Origin: Pseudomonadota bacterium
GTDB lineage: Bacteria > Pseudomonadota > Alphaproteobacteria > Rhizobiales > Rhizobiaceae
Assembly: GCA_023457435.1 (NCBI GenBank)
Contig: JAEWLS010000002.1
Coordinates: 62,001-126,000 of the forward strand
Reading direction: 5' to 3'
DNA length: 64,000 nt
A program made the position numbers and the translations under genes. Below the pieces are notes generated by a model, which saw only the letters and a program-made list of their open reading frames with translations, made no database searches and was not told where the DNA came from. How positions within the stretch are numbered: position 1 is the stretch's first letter; every line of letters begins with the position of its first letter. This document shows, piece by piece, positions 10,119-18,761 of this stretch.

Positions 10119-11246
10119 ATGACGGCACATGACGCGAAATTGAACCGCGGGCACGAGCAGGCCGAGGCGCTTCTCTTCTCGCCGGCGACGGTCGCGGGTT
10201 TGAACCTTCGCAATCGTGTCGCCATGTCGCCGATGACGCGTAGCTTCTCCGTCTCCGGCATTCCCGGGCAGAACGTGGCGGACTACTACCGGCGACGCGC
10301 CGAGGCCGGTGTCGGCCTGATCTTCACCGAGGGCACCTACATCGCCCATTCGTCGGCCGGCGACGGCTCGCACGTGCCGCGCCTGGAAAGTGCGGCGACG
10401 GTCGATGCCTGGCGCGTCGTGACGGACGCGGTCCACGCAGCGGGCACGCCGATCTTCTCCCAGCTTTGGCACATGGGACTGAGCCCGATCCCGGGAAAGA
10501 TGGTCGACCGCTCGCGTCGCCTCATCGGGCCGTCGGGCCGCGACGGCACGGGCAGGCAGGTCGACGCGCCGATGACGACGCGCGAGATGGCTGCGATCGT
10601 CGAGGCGTTCGGATACAGCGCCGAGGCCGCGCGCCGTGCCGGGTTCGACGGTATCGAGATCCATGCCGGCCACGGCTACATGCTCGACCAGTTCTTCTGG
10701 GAGCTTACCAACACCAGGACCGACGGCTACGGCGGCAGCATCGAGAACCGGGCGCGCCTGGCCGCCGAGGTGGTCGCGGAATGCCGTAGCCGGGTCGGAC
10801 CGGACTTTCCGATCTCGATCCGCATCTCGCAGTGGAAGATTTCCGACTTCGAAGCACGCGTCGCGCGCACGCCCGACGAGATGGAGCGATGGCTGCGACC
10901 CATCGTCGATGCCGGCGTCGACATTTTGCATTGCTCGCAGCGCCGCTTCTGGGAGCCGGAGTTCCAGGGCAGCGACCTCAACATGGCGGGCTGGGCGAAG
11001 AAGCTCACCGGCAAGCCGACGATCACCGTCGGATCCGTGACCATCCAGGGCGAGGGCTCGGAGTCCTATCCAGTGCCGGCGCAGCTCGACCGGCTCGAGG
11101 AGATGCTGGCGCGCGGCGATTTCGACCTGGTCGCGGTCGGCAGGGCGATCCTGCAGAACCCCGGATGGATCGATGCCGTGCGCCTCGGCCGCGCCGACGA
11201 GCTCGTCCCGTTCAACCGGGCGCGTGCCCGCGAAGTCCTGTTCTGA
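10119..11246 (+). CDS. NADH:flavin oxidoreductase / old yellow enzyme family
   Basis: This FMN-dependent TIM-barrel reductase of 375 residues reduces activated C=C bonds (enones, nitro-compounds, or 2,4-dienoyl-type substrates). Marks are 'LFSPATVAGLNLRNRVAMSPMTR' at the N-terminus, 'QLWHMG', 'GFDGIEIHAGHGYMLDQFF', 'RTDGYGGSIENRARL', 'PTITVGSV', and 'DLVAVGRAILQNPGW'. It is single-domain, without the Fe-S/FAD extension of dienoyl-CoA reductases. It is divergent from the importer operon and begins a run of four co-directional genes: hydrolase, DUF3237, NTF2-like. It likely acts on the imported substrate, which is unknown. Confidence 0.93.
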   Translation: MTAHDAKLNRGHEQAEALLFSPATVAGLNLRNRVAMSPMTRSFSVSGIPGQNVADYYRRRAEAGVGLIFTEGTYIAHSSAGDGSHVPRLESAATVDAWRVVTDAVHAAGTPIFSQLWHMGLSPIPGKMVDRSRRLIGPSGRDGTGRQVDAPMTTREMAAIVEAFGYSAEAARRAGFDGIEIHAGHGYMLDQFFWELTNTRTDGYGGSIENRARLAAEVVAECRSRVGPDFPISIRISQWKISDFEARVARTPDEMERWLRPIVDAGVDILHCSQRRFWEPEFQGSDLNMAGWAKKLTGKPTITVGSVTIQGEGSESYPVPAQLDRLEEMLARGDFDLVAVGRAILQNPGWIDAVRLGRADELVPFNRARAREVLF

Positions 11247-11276
11247 GGGGCAGGGGAGTGCCACAGGGAGGAAGAC

Positions 11277-12971
11277 ATGCAGGGTAAGGTCTGGCCCGCT
11301 CCGAAGATCGCCATGCGCGACGGCGTTTCGCCGACGACGGCGCCGGAGCCGCCGCCCCCGCCGGTTTACGAGGACATCGTCGATGGCGATATCCGCCTCG
11401 AGCGCAATGTCGAGGTGCCGCTCGGCGGCGGCGTCACCATGCTCGTCGACATATACCGTCCGGCCGGCGCCGCCGGCGAGGCGAAGCTTCCGGTGATCCT
11501 CGCCTGGGGCCCGTATGGAAAGCACCGCACCTCGGCCACCTTCCGCTTCCCCAATTCGGGCATCCAGCCCGGCTGGACGTCGAAGCATACGGCCTTCGAG
11601 GCGCCGGACCCGGGCTACTGGTGCAGATACGGCTATGCCGTCGTCTACGCCGATCCTCCCGGCACCTGGTACTCCAAGGGCGAGATGCACCACGGCGGCC
11701 CGCAGGAGACGCAGGATTGCTACGACCTGATCGAATGGCTCGGAACAAGACGATGGTGCAACGGCAAGGTCGGCATGTCCGGTGTCTCCTACCTTGCCTG
11801 TATACAGTGGCAGGTGGCGCCGCTGCGTCCCCCGCATTTGGCAGCGATCAATCCCTGGGAGGGCTTCTCCGACTGGTACCGCGAGTTCGCGCTGCATGGC
11901 GGCATGCGCGATACCGCCTTCCTCCCGCGTGCCAGTTCCTTCCTGAACTTCTCGACGACCCGGACCGAGGATACCGACACCAACGTACGCGCCCACCCGA
12001 TTTACGACGAGTACTGGGCCAGCAAGGAGATGGACCTTTCGGCCATCGAAGTGCCGGCCTACGTCGTTGCCAGCTGGTCGGATCACGGGCTGCATACCCG
12101 CGGCACGCTCGAGGGGTACAAGCAGATCGGCTCGAAGCAGAAATGGCTGCAGGTGCACGGCCGACTGAAGTGGGCCGAGTACTACAACCCCGACAGGCTG
12201 GTCGGCCTGCGCGCCTTCTTCGACCACTTTCTGAAGGGCACCGACGATTCGATCCTCGACTATCCGAAGGTCCGCTTCGAGGTACGGGAGGGACTTCACA
12301 AAGGCGCGGAGCGAACCGAGCAGGAGTGGCCGCTCGCCCGAGCCGAACTGGTGCCGCTCTATCTCGATGCAGGCGCCGGGGCGCTGAGCAGGGCCAAGCC
12401 CGCTATCGAGTCTGCAGCTCGCTACGAGGCCCTCGCCGACGACGGCCAGGCCGTCTTCGACATCAGGTTCGACACCTCGACCGAACTCACCGGTCACATG
12501 AAGCTGAAGCTCTGGGTCGAGGCCGAGGGCGCTTCCGACATGGATCTGTTCGTCGGCATCGAGAAGCTGGACCGCAGCGGAGCAAGGGTGCCGTTCGCGT
12601 TCTATGCGCTCTACGAGCACGGACCTGTTGCATTGGGTTGGCTGCGGGCTAGCCACCGCGAACTGGACGAGGCCCGCTCCACGCCGGAACAGCCTTACCA
12701 CCCGCACACGCGGGAAGACCCGCTTCCGGCGGGCGAGGCTGTTCCGGTCGAAATCGAGGTGTGGCCGTCATCGACCTTGTTCGAGGCAGGCGAGACGCTA
12801 CGGCTGATCGTGAAGGGCCGCGACATCTATCGCGAGCGCCCCTCGCCGATGCTGCCGTGGCTCTTGCACGAGGATACGCGCAGCGCCGGGACGCACGTCC
12901 TGCACACCGGCGGACGCTACGATTCCCATCTGTTGGTGCCGTTCATTCCGGCCATGGAGACTTCGAAATGA
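11277..12971 (+). CDS. CocE/NonD-family alpha/beta hydrolase (S15 peptidase-like)
   Basis: This 564-residue ester or amide hydrolase has the two-domain CocE architecture: an alpha/beta-hydrolase core and a C-terminal jelly-roll (from about residue 420). Predicted catalytic residues are Ser171 in GMSGVSYLA, Asp269 in SWSDHGLH and His294 in QVHGRLKW. 'DPPGTWYSKGEMH' and 'NPWEGFSDWYREF' are also typical. Family members cleave esters such as cocaine or acyl-peptides. It has no signal peptide. The start has GGGAGGA upstream, 30 bases after the reductase gene. Its stop overlaps the DUF3237 gene by 4 bases, linking ester cleavage with that protein. Confidence 0.92.
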   Translation: MQGKVWPAPKIAMRDGVSPTTAPEPPPPPVYEDIVDGDIRLERNVEVPLGGGVTMLVDIYRPAGAAGEAKLPVILAWGPYGKHRTSATFRFPNSGIQPGWTSKHTAFEAPDPGYWCRYGYAVVYADPPGTWYSKGEMHHGGPQETQDCYDLIEWLGTRRWCNGKVGMSGVSYLACIQWQVAPLRPPHLAAINPWEGFSDWYREFALHGGMRDTAFLPRASSFLNFSTTRTEDTDTNVRAHPIYDEYWASKEMDLSAIEVPAYVVASWSDHGLHTRGTLEGYKQIGSKQKWLQVHGRLKWAEYYNPDRLVGLRAFFDHFLKGTDDSILDYPKVRFEVREGLHKGAERTEQEWPLARAELVPLYLDAGAGALSRAKPAIESAARYEALADDGQAVFDIRFDTSTELTGHMKLKLWVEAEGASDMDLFVGIEKLDRSGARVPFAFYALYEHGPVALGWLRASHRELDEARSTPEQPYHPHTREDPLPAGEAVPVEIEVWPSSTLFEAGETLRLIVKGRDIYRERPSPMLPWLLHEDTRSAGTHVLHTGGRYDSHLLVPFIPAMETSK

Positions 12972-13465
12972 CCATCGAGGCACCCGGCCTGCCGTCGCTG
13001 TCGCTCGAGCACGCCTTCGACGTTACCATCTGGTTCGACAAGCGCTGGCAGTTCGGCCCGATCCCGGGCGGCGGCAACCAGGGCTACACTTCGGTTAAGT
13101 GGGGCTCGATCGAGGGACCGATGCTGAACGGCAAGGTCGTCGAGCAGAGCGGCGCCGATTGGGCAAACGTCCGCACCGATGGCGTCATCGAGCTCAATGC
13201 CCACTACATCTTCGAGGTCGACGACGGGACCCGCATCTACATTCGCAACCAAGGCTACGTGCACCGGCCGCTGCGCGCGCGCGGGCAGGGGCCGGACGAG
13301 GAGCCGTCGATTCCCGGCTACTTCCGCTGCACGCCCTACTTCCGCGCACCGGAGGGCCCGCATGACTGGCTGAACCGCACCGTCATCGTCGGCTCCGGCG
13401 TCCGGCGTCCGGGCACCGACACGGTGCCGGACCATTCGCTGTTCCGCTACTGGGCCGTGCGCTAG
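12968..13465 (+). CDS. DUF3237 domain-containing protein (copy 2)
   Basis: This 165-residue DUF3237 protein is a paralogue of the one at 3758-4285. Shared features are 'GPMLNGKVVEQSGADW', 'ELNAHYIFEVDDGTRIYIRNQG' and 'EGPHDWLNRTVIVG'. The start is the ATG overlapping the stop of the hydrolase (ATGA), so translation is coupled. Here DUF3237 comes before the NTF2-like gene, the reverse of copy 1. Function is unknown. Repeated pairing with an NTF2-like partner suggests that the two proteins act on the same metabolite. Confidence 0.85.
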   Translation: MTIEAPGLPSLSLEHAFDVTIWFDKRWQFGPIPGGGNQGYTSVKWGSIEGPMLNGKVVEQSGADWANVRTDGVIELNAHYIFEVDDGTRIYIRNQGYVHRPLRARGQGPDEEPSIPGYFRCTPYFRAPEGPHDWLNRTVIVGSGVRRPGTDTVPDHSLFRYWAVR

Positions 13466-13495
13466 CCGGCAGAAAAGAAAATCGAGGAGGAAGAC

Positions 13496-14023
13496 ATGAG
13501 CAAGCCGACCACATTGGAAGCGCTGGCGCAGCGCGTGGAGTTCCTGGAGGATCGCCTTGCGATCCGTGACTGCATCGATCGCTACAGCCGCGGCATCGAT
13601 CGCCACGACGACGACATCATCGCGAGCGCCTTTCACCCGGACGCGATCGACAGCCACGGCAGCTTCAAGGGCGACATCAAGGAGTTCATCCGCTTCGCCA
13701 ATGACGGTCACGCCAGGTCGACACTCAGCCACACGCACAACGTCACCTGTCACAGCGTCGAAATCGACGGCGACACGGCGCATGCGGAATCCTACGTCAT
13801 GTTCGCGCTGCGCCTGCGCGAGGGAAACATTCTCCACATGGGCGGCGGCCGCTACATCGACAAGCTGGAGAAGCGCAACGGCGAGTGGAAGATATCGCTG
13901 CGCAAGCTGATCATGGACTGGCGTTTCGAGGCGGATGGCTCCGTGATGGACAAGCGCCCGAGCCAGACCGTCGGCACCCGCGACACGACCGACCTTTCCT
14001 ACATGCGCCCCCTCCAGCTCTAG
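13496..14023 (+). CDS. NTF2/SnoaL-like protein (copy 2)
   Basis: This 175-residue SnoaL-like protein is a paralogue of 3145-3765. It has the same signatures ('LAIRDCIDRYSRGIDRHDDD', 'HAESYVMFALRL', 'GGRYIDKLEKRNGEWKI') and the same C-terminal 'SYMRPLQL' versus 'SYQRPLQL'. It lacks the long N-terminal helix of copy 1. The ATG has an AGGAGGA ribosome site seven bases upstream. It ends the four-gene operon that starts with the flavin reductase. The barrel could house a dehydratase, isomerase or hydrolase site; none is proven. Confidence 0.85.
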   Translation: MSKPTTLEALAQRVEFLEDRLAIRDCIDRYSRGIDRHDDDIIASAFHPDAIDSHGSFKGDIKEFIRFANDGHARSTLSHTHNVTCHSVEIDGDTAHAESYVMFALRLREGNILHMGGGRYIDKLEKRNGEWKISLRKLIMDWRFEADGSVMDKRPSQTVGTRDTTDLSYMRPLQL

Positions 14024-14098
14024 ACCCGGTCCCCCGGCAACATGCACCGAGCGCTGCTTCGCCTCGGTGCACTCCGCGCTCGTCTTCAAGCGCGACGA

Positions 14099-14472
14099 CT
14101 ACCGCGAGAAGTTCAGCCGGAAGACGTCGTCGTCAATGTCGGCAAGCACGCATTGGCGCGTGCCGCACTGCGTGTCGTACGGCGCCTTGACCATGCGCGC
14201 GCCGAGCGCGCGCGTCGGCATTTCTGACACATGTCCGCGTTATCGAGTTCGAAGGTCAGGTAGCAACTCACGCCGCGATCCTTGCGCCGGTCGGCGAGCG
14301 ACAGAAGCTCGTAGGCGGCATCGGCATTGATGCCGAGGCGGATCGATCCGGCGTCGAGCGCGCGGAAGATCGGCGACCGCACGGCCGCGACCCCGCTGTA
14401 ACCCAGGAGCGTGCCGTAGAAACCGGCCATCGCAGCGACGTCGTGGGCAAAGATATTGACGTAAGATATCAT
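14099..14472 (-). pseudogene. VOC (glyoxalase/bleomycin-resistance) family protein, frameshifted
   Basis: From the ATG at 14472 the frame encodes a VOC fold: 'MISYVNIFAHDVAAMAGFYG', 'RLGINADAAYELLSL', 'GVSCYLTFELDNADM'. After about position 14220 this frame turns into arginine-rich nonsense. The neighbouring frame continues the VOC protein as 'LGARMVKAPYDTQCGTRQC', 'VLADIDDDVF' and 'RLNFSR', with a stop at 14099. A single-base loss near 14205-14225 accounts for the change. Family length (about 125 residues) fits the restored protein. It may be a true pseudogene or a sequencing error. Confidence 0.75.
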
Positions 14473-14711
14473 CGCGGGTCCGATGGCGCCGGCTCTCTGC
14501 CGGCCGCTGAGGGTCGGCAATTGACGCTGCCGACGCAATGAAATCGGGGTATAAACCTTTGTCATAGGAGCGAAGAAGCGAGTGACAGGGCACGGCCCCC
14601 CGCTATCGTGTTGCCATCGCGAGGAGTGACTTGCATTCGACCGTACTGGCGGCTGGGAGAAGCAAGATGGTCGGCTGTTCGACAAATCAACGAGAAACAG
14701 GAGTTGGGGCT

Positions 14712-15776
14712 TTGACACGCAGCTTTTCGAGCATCATTGGCGCCGCCTTGGCATTGTTCGCCTCCGGCACCGCTTTCGCGCAGGATCTGACCACGGTCAC
14801 CATCGCGCATGGCAGCAACCAGATCGAGATCACCCATCCCGGCATCTACCTGCCCAACGCGCTCGGCTGGGCGAAGGAAGAGGGCATCGACCTGCAGGTG
14901 CAGACCACCGCCGGTTCGCAGCAGGCGCTGCAGTTGCTCGCCGGCGGCCGCGCCGACTTCGTTACCGTCAATCCAGAGACGATCATCAACGGGCGCGACC
15001 AGGGCGCGCCGGCCATCATCGTCTACTCGATGGTCAACCAGTACTCGGCGCAGATCGCCACGCTCGCTGACGGCCCGATCAAGAGCGTCACCGACATGAA
15101 GGGCACGCAGGTAGGGGTGTTCAGCCTGCAGAGCGGCGGCGTGCCGTATCTGAAGGCCGTGCTGCGCGAGAATGGGCTGAACCCGGACACCGATGTGACC
15201 TTTGTGGCCACAGGCGCCGGTGCTCCTGCGCTGCAAGCGCTGAACTCGGGCACGGTCTCGGCGCTGAGCCTCTGGGCTGGCGCGTTCGCGGTCTACATGA
15301 ACCAGGGCGCCAAGCTGCAGATCTTCAAGTCTGAAGCCCTCGCCAAGGCCCCGGCATACGTGCTCGCCACGACCGAGGAGTACCTGGCGAAGAACCCGGA
15401 GATCGTCAAGAAGGTCGGCAAGATGGTCGCCAAGTCGGCCGTGTTCGCGATGCAGAACCCGTCCGCGGCGGTCGAGGCCTACTGGGTCGCGGTGCCGCAG
15501 AACAAGCCGGCCGCCGTCACCGACAAGGACCGTTCTGACGCACAGACCGTGCTCAAGGTGGGTCTCGGCGGCATGACAGTCGACGAACGCGCCGACAAGC
15601 GCTGGGGATGGAACGATCCTGTCGGCTTCAATACGCTGCAGAAGTACCTGATCGACAATGGCGTTCGCCAGACGATGGTGCCGGAGGAGCAGATCTTCAC
15701 CAACGCCCACATCGATGCGTTCAACGACTTCGACGCCGCTGCGGTGAAGGCACAGGCGGACGCGTACAAGCCATGA
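14712..15776 (+). CDS. ABC transporter substrate-binding protein, NMT1/SsuA-ThiY-like
   Basis: This secreted receptor of 354 residues belongs to a taurine/nitrate/thiamine-precursor type importer. The signal peptide (TRSFSSIIGAALALFASG, cut after AFA) precedes 'TVTIAHGSNQIEI' and the family pattern 'LPNALGWAKEEGIDLQVQTT' with 'QQALQLLAGGRADFV'. The TTG start is chosen because it has an AGGAG eight bases upstream. The codons between the alternative ATG at 14667 and this TTG end mostly in A or T, unlike the gene. The next two genes encode its permease and ATPase, with ATGA overlap. The ligand is unknown. Confidence 0.9.
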   Translation: MTRSFSSIIGAALALFASGTAFAQDLTTVTIAHGSNQIEITHPGIYLPNALGWAKEEGIDLQVQTTAGSQQALQLLAGGRADFVTVNPETIINGRDQGAPAIIVYSMVNQYSAQIATLADGPIKSVTDMKGTQVGVFSLQSGGVPYLKAVLRENGLNPDTDVTFVATGAGAPALQALNSGTVSALSLWAGAFAVYMNQGAKLQIFKSEALAKAPAYVLATTEEYLAKNPEIVKKVGKMVAKSAVFAMQNPSAAVEAYWVAVPQNKPAAVTDKDRSDAQTVLKVGLGGMTVDERADKRWGWNDPVGFNTLQKYLIDNGVRQTMVPEEQIFTNAHIDAFNDFDAAAVKAQADAYKP

Positions 15777-16618
15777 GCGTTGTAGAGGTGAGCGGCGGCC
15801 CGAGCAGGGCCGCCAGCACCGACGACCCGCTGGACGCCGACGGATGGACCCGCAGGGAGATCGTGCTCTCTGCCGCTCTCCTCGCGGGCACGCCGATCGT
15901 GTGGGAGCTGGCTGTTCGCATCTTCAATATACCGGAGCTGATCGTCCCGGCACCGTCGGCTGTGATCTACGCACTGTGGATCTCATTCGCGACCGGCGCG
16001 ATCATGCCGCACCTTTTCGCCACGCTGTCGGAAATTCTCGTCGGTTTCGCGCTCGGTTCGGTGGCGGCGCTGACCCTCGGATGCCTCGTGGCGCAGTTCC
16101 GCCTTTTCGAGCGCATCGTCTACCCTTACATCGTCTCCTTCCAGGCGGTGCCGAAGATCGCCCTCGCCCCGCTGTTGGTGATCTGGTTCGGCTTCGGCAT
16201 GACATCGAAGATCATCATGACCGCGCTTGTCGCGTTCTTCCCGATCCTGGTGAACACGGTTGCCGGCCTGAAGTCTGTCGAGCAGGACCGCCTCGACCTG
16301 ATGGGCGCGCTCAAGGCGACACGCTGGCAGACGTTCCGCTACGTCCTGTTTCCGACGGCGCTGCCCTTCATCTTCGCCGGTCTCGACGTCGGAGTCGTGC
16401 TGTCGGTCATTGGCGCGATTGTCGGCGAGTTCGTCGGCGCGAGCCGCGGGCTGGGCTATCTGCTGCTGTTCTACCAGTCGGAACTGCGCAACGCCTACGT
16501 GTTCGCAATCCTCATCGTGCTCGCCGTCATCGGCATGGCACTGCACTACGTTATCGTGCTCGCTCAGCGCCGCCTCGTGTTCTGGAGCGGCAGCGCAAAC
16601 CGCATGACGGGTCTCTGA
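15773..16618 (+). CDS. ABC transporter permease, SsuC/TauC/ThiX-like
   Basis: This 281-residue inner-membrane permease has about six membrane segments. Family marks are 'LIVPAPSAVIYALW', 'QAVPKIALAPLLVIWFGFG', the EAA-type loop 'DLMGALKATRWQTFRYVLFPTALP' written in parts near residues 180-205, and 'GAIVGEFVGASRGLGYLL'. It starts at the ATG overlapping the stop of the binding-protein gene, and its own stop overlaps the ATPase start by one base. The three genes are one transport unit. Confidence 0.94.
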   Translation: MSVVEVSGGPSRAASTDDPLDADGWTRREIVLSAALLAGTPIVWELAVRIFNIPELIVPAPSAVIYALWISFATGAIMPHLFATLSEILVGFALGSVAALTLGCLVAQFRLFERIVYPYIVSFQAVPKIALAPLLVIWFGFGMTSKIIMTALVAFFPILVNTVAGLKSVEQDRLDLMGALKATRWQTFRYVLFPTALPFIFAGLDVGVVLSVIGAIVGEFVGASRGLGYLLLFYQSELRNAYVFAILIVLAVIGMALHYVIVLAQRRLVFWSGSANRMTGL

Positions 16619-17430
16619 TGCTGAAGTCAGTCAAAACCGCGGTTGCAGCTGCGGCTGATACGCGAGCCAACGCCGTAACCGTTCGCGACCTCCAGAAATA
16701 TTACCGCGTCCACGGCGGCAGGATCCACGCGCTCAAGGATTTGACTTTCGATATCAAGCAAGGCGAGTTCGTCTCGGTCGTCGGGCCCTCCGGGTGCGGA
16801 AAGAGCACGATCCTGAAGATCATCGCCGGCATCGTGCCGCGTTCCGATGGCTTGATCGAACTGGAGGGCAAGCCGATATCCGGGCCGAGCGACAAGATCG
16901 GCGTGGCATTCCAGACGCCTGTGCTGCTGCCATGGCGCACGGTCATGGAAAACATTCTCCTCCCGCTCCAGGTTGCAGGCCAAAACGACGATGCCGGCCG
17001 CCGCGCCGCGCTTTCCCTCGTTCGCCTCGTCGGTCTTGAAGGTTTTGAGAACCGCTATCCCAACGAGCTGTCCGGCGGCATGCAGCAGCGCGTCGCTATC
17101 TGCCGCTCGCTGGTCCGCGACCCTTCGATCCTGCTCATGGATGAGCCGTTCGGTGCGCTGGATGCGCTGACGCGCGAGAACATGAACGTCGAGCTGCAGC
17201 GTATCTGGATGGAGAGAAGCAAGACCGTCCTGCTGATCACACACTCCATCCCCGAGGCCGTGTTCCTGTCGGACCGCGTCCTGGTAATGACCGGACGACC
17301 CGGTACCGTGGACGAGATCATCGACATCGACCTGCCGCGGCCGCGGCGCATCGAAATGACCGGCACGGAAGAGTTCGGCTACTACAGCAATCGCATCCGG
17401 CAGAAGTTCGCCGCGCATTCGGCGCTGTAG
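16618..17430 (+). CDS. ABC transporter ATP-binding protein, SsuB/TauB/ThiZ-like
   Basis: This is the 270-residue ATPase of the preceding permease. Walker A (GPSGCGKST, near residues 55-63), Q-loop (VAFQTPVLLPWRTV), signature (LSGGMQQR), Walker B (LLMDEPFGALD) and H-loop (LITHSIPEAV) are intact. The 'LLPWRTV' and 'GMQQRVAICR' forms are typical of the nitrate/sulfonate/taurine class. It starts on the last base of the permease stop (TGATG). The enolase-superfamily gene follows after 12 bases, so transporter and enzyme are probably one operon. Confidence 0.95.
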   Translation: MLKSVKTAVAAAADTRANAVTVRDLQKYYRVHGGRIHALKDLTFDIKQGEFVSVVGPSGCGKSTILKIIAGIVPRSDGLIELEGKPISGPSDKIGVAFQTPVLLPWRTVMENILLPLQVAGQNDDAGRRAALSLVRLVGLEGFENRYPNELSGGMQQRVAICRSLVRDPSILLMDEPFGALDALTRENMNVELQRIWMERSKTVLLITHSIPEAVFLSDRVLVMTGRPGTVDEIIDIDLPRPRRIEMTGTEEFGYYSNRIRQKFAAHSAL

Positions 17431-17442
17431 GAGACCAGGCGA

Positions 17443-18579
17443 ATGACCAAGATCGTCGATATCCGGTTGCGGGGGTTTGAATATGCGATACCCGACGGAC
17501 AGGAATACGGCATCATCCGCGGGCTGAGCCGCAAGCGAAACTGCAGCATCGTCGAGCTGACGCTTGACGACGGCACAGTAGGCTACGGCGAGGCGGGTGG
17601 GCCGGCGCGCCAGCTCAACCAGCATCTGGCGCTGTTCCGCTCGTTCTTCGTCGGCGCCAGCGCCTTCAGCTTCGACATCGTTGCGACGCAGGTTTACCAG
17701 AAATTCTACCACTTCGGACTGCAGAACATGCTGACCGCCTGCATGAGCGGCATCAGCGTGGCGCTCTACGATGCGCTTGGCAAGAAGCTCGCCTTGCCGC
17801 TACACGACCTGATCGGCGGTCGCGCCACCGACCGGCTCTCGTGCTACGCGACGACCGGCTACTACAGCGCCGGCGGCATGGAAGACTACGAGCGGCAGCT
17901 CGATTCGATGGATCGCAACTTCCGCGGGGTGAAGATCAAGATCGGCGCCAACATCGCCGACGACATCGAGCGGACCCGCAAGGCTCGCGAGATCCTCGGT
18001 GACGACATCCTGTTGATGGTCGATATCAACGCCAACTACACGGCCGACATTGCTCTGGAGAGCATCCGCCGCGTCGAAAAGTACAAAATCCACTGGTGCG
18101 AGGAACCGCTGCCGCCCACCGACGAGCGCGGCTATGCCGAACTGCGCGCCCGCTCGCCGATTCCGATCGCGACCGGCGAAGCGCTGTACACGGTGCACGA
18201 CTTCAAGCGACTGATCGAGGCGCGCGCCGTCGACGTGATCCAGCCATCGTTGATCGCGGGCGGCGGGCTCGCGCAGTGCAAGGCCATCGCGCTACTTGCC
18301 CAGATCCAGAACCTTCGCGTCTCGCCGTCAATATGGGGCGGGGGCCTCGCGATAGCAGCGGGCCTCCACTACGCCGCCAGTCTGCCGGTCTGGCCGCACA
18401 CCGACCACGCACCGTACCCGATGATGATCGAGTACGACCTCGGCGCCAGCCCGTTCCGCGAGCGCATGGTGCCTACACCGACGCCGGATGCCGACGGTTT
18501 GCTGCCGGTTCCGCCAGGGCCGGGCCTCGGCGTCGTTCCGGACTTCGACTCCGTGCAGGAATTCGCGATCGCGCTTTGA
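17443..18579 (+). CDS. Mandelate racemase/muconate lactonizing enzyme family protein (enolase superfamily)
   Basis: This 378-residue enolase-superfamily enzyme has the capping domain followed by the (beta/alpha)7-beta barrel. Catalytic lysines are in VKIKIG (Lys164 and Lys166). Metal ligands are Asp194 (MVDINANY), Glu220 (WCEEP) and Glu246 (ATGEALY). The seventh strand has 'SPSIWGGG' where mandelate racemases carry a catalytic His. This points to an MLE-, epimerase- or dehydratase-like reaction with lysine chemistry rather than racemisation of mandelate. The substrate is likely the solute carried by the importer just upstream. The start ATG has a GGAG site nearby. Confidence 0.88.
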   Translation: MTKIVDIRLRGFEYAIPDGQEYGIIRGLSRKRNCSIVELTLDDGTVGYGEAGGPARQLNQHLALFRSFFVGASAFSFDIVATQVYQKFYHFGLQNMLTACMSGISVALYDALGKKLALPLHDLIGGRATDRLSCYATTGYYSAGGMEDYERQLDSMDRNFRGVKIKIGANIADDIERTRKAREILGDDILLMVDINANYTADIALESIRRVEKYKIHWCEEPLPPTDERGYAELRARSPIPIATGEALYTVHDFKRLIEARAVDVIQPSLIAGGGLAQCKAIALLAQIQNLRVSPSIWGGGLAIAAGLHYAASLPVWPHTDHAPYPMMIEYDLGASPFRERMVPTPTPDADGLLPVPPGPGLGVVPDFDSVQEFAIAL

Positions 18580-18761
18580 GGGTTGTTCGCCCCCGCAGCA
18601 AGCAACGCATGCTGTAGGTACGGACCAACGAGTGTATTTTCCTGCCTTCACCTAAACCATGGTCATAGAACGCAAGATCGCGTGAATTCCGAGCGGTGGA
18701 GACTTACGCTCGCAGCACGTTGGACAGGAAATCCAGAACAGCGGGACTACACGGAGCGACA

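Noticed and set aside
9924..12707. A 927-codon open frame on the - strand
   Set aside because: It lies opposite the flavin reductase and CocE-type hydrolase, which have clear family motifs. The antisense protein has no recognisable domain and is a by-product of GC-rich codon use.
14667..14711. Upstream ATG start for the SsuA-like binding protein
   Set aside because: A fair ribosome site exists, but codons in this stretch end mainly in A/T, unlike the rest of the gene. The TTG at 14712 gives a normal signal peptide.
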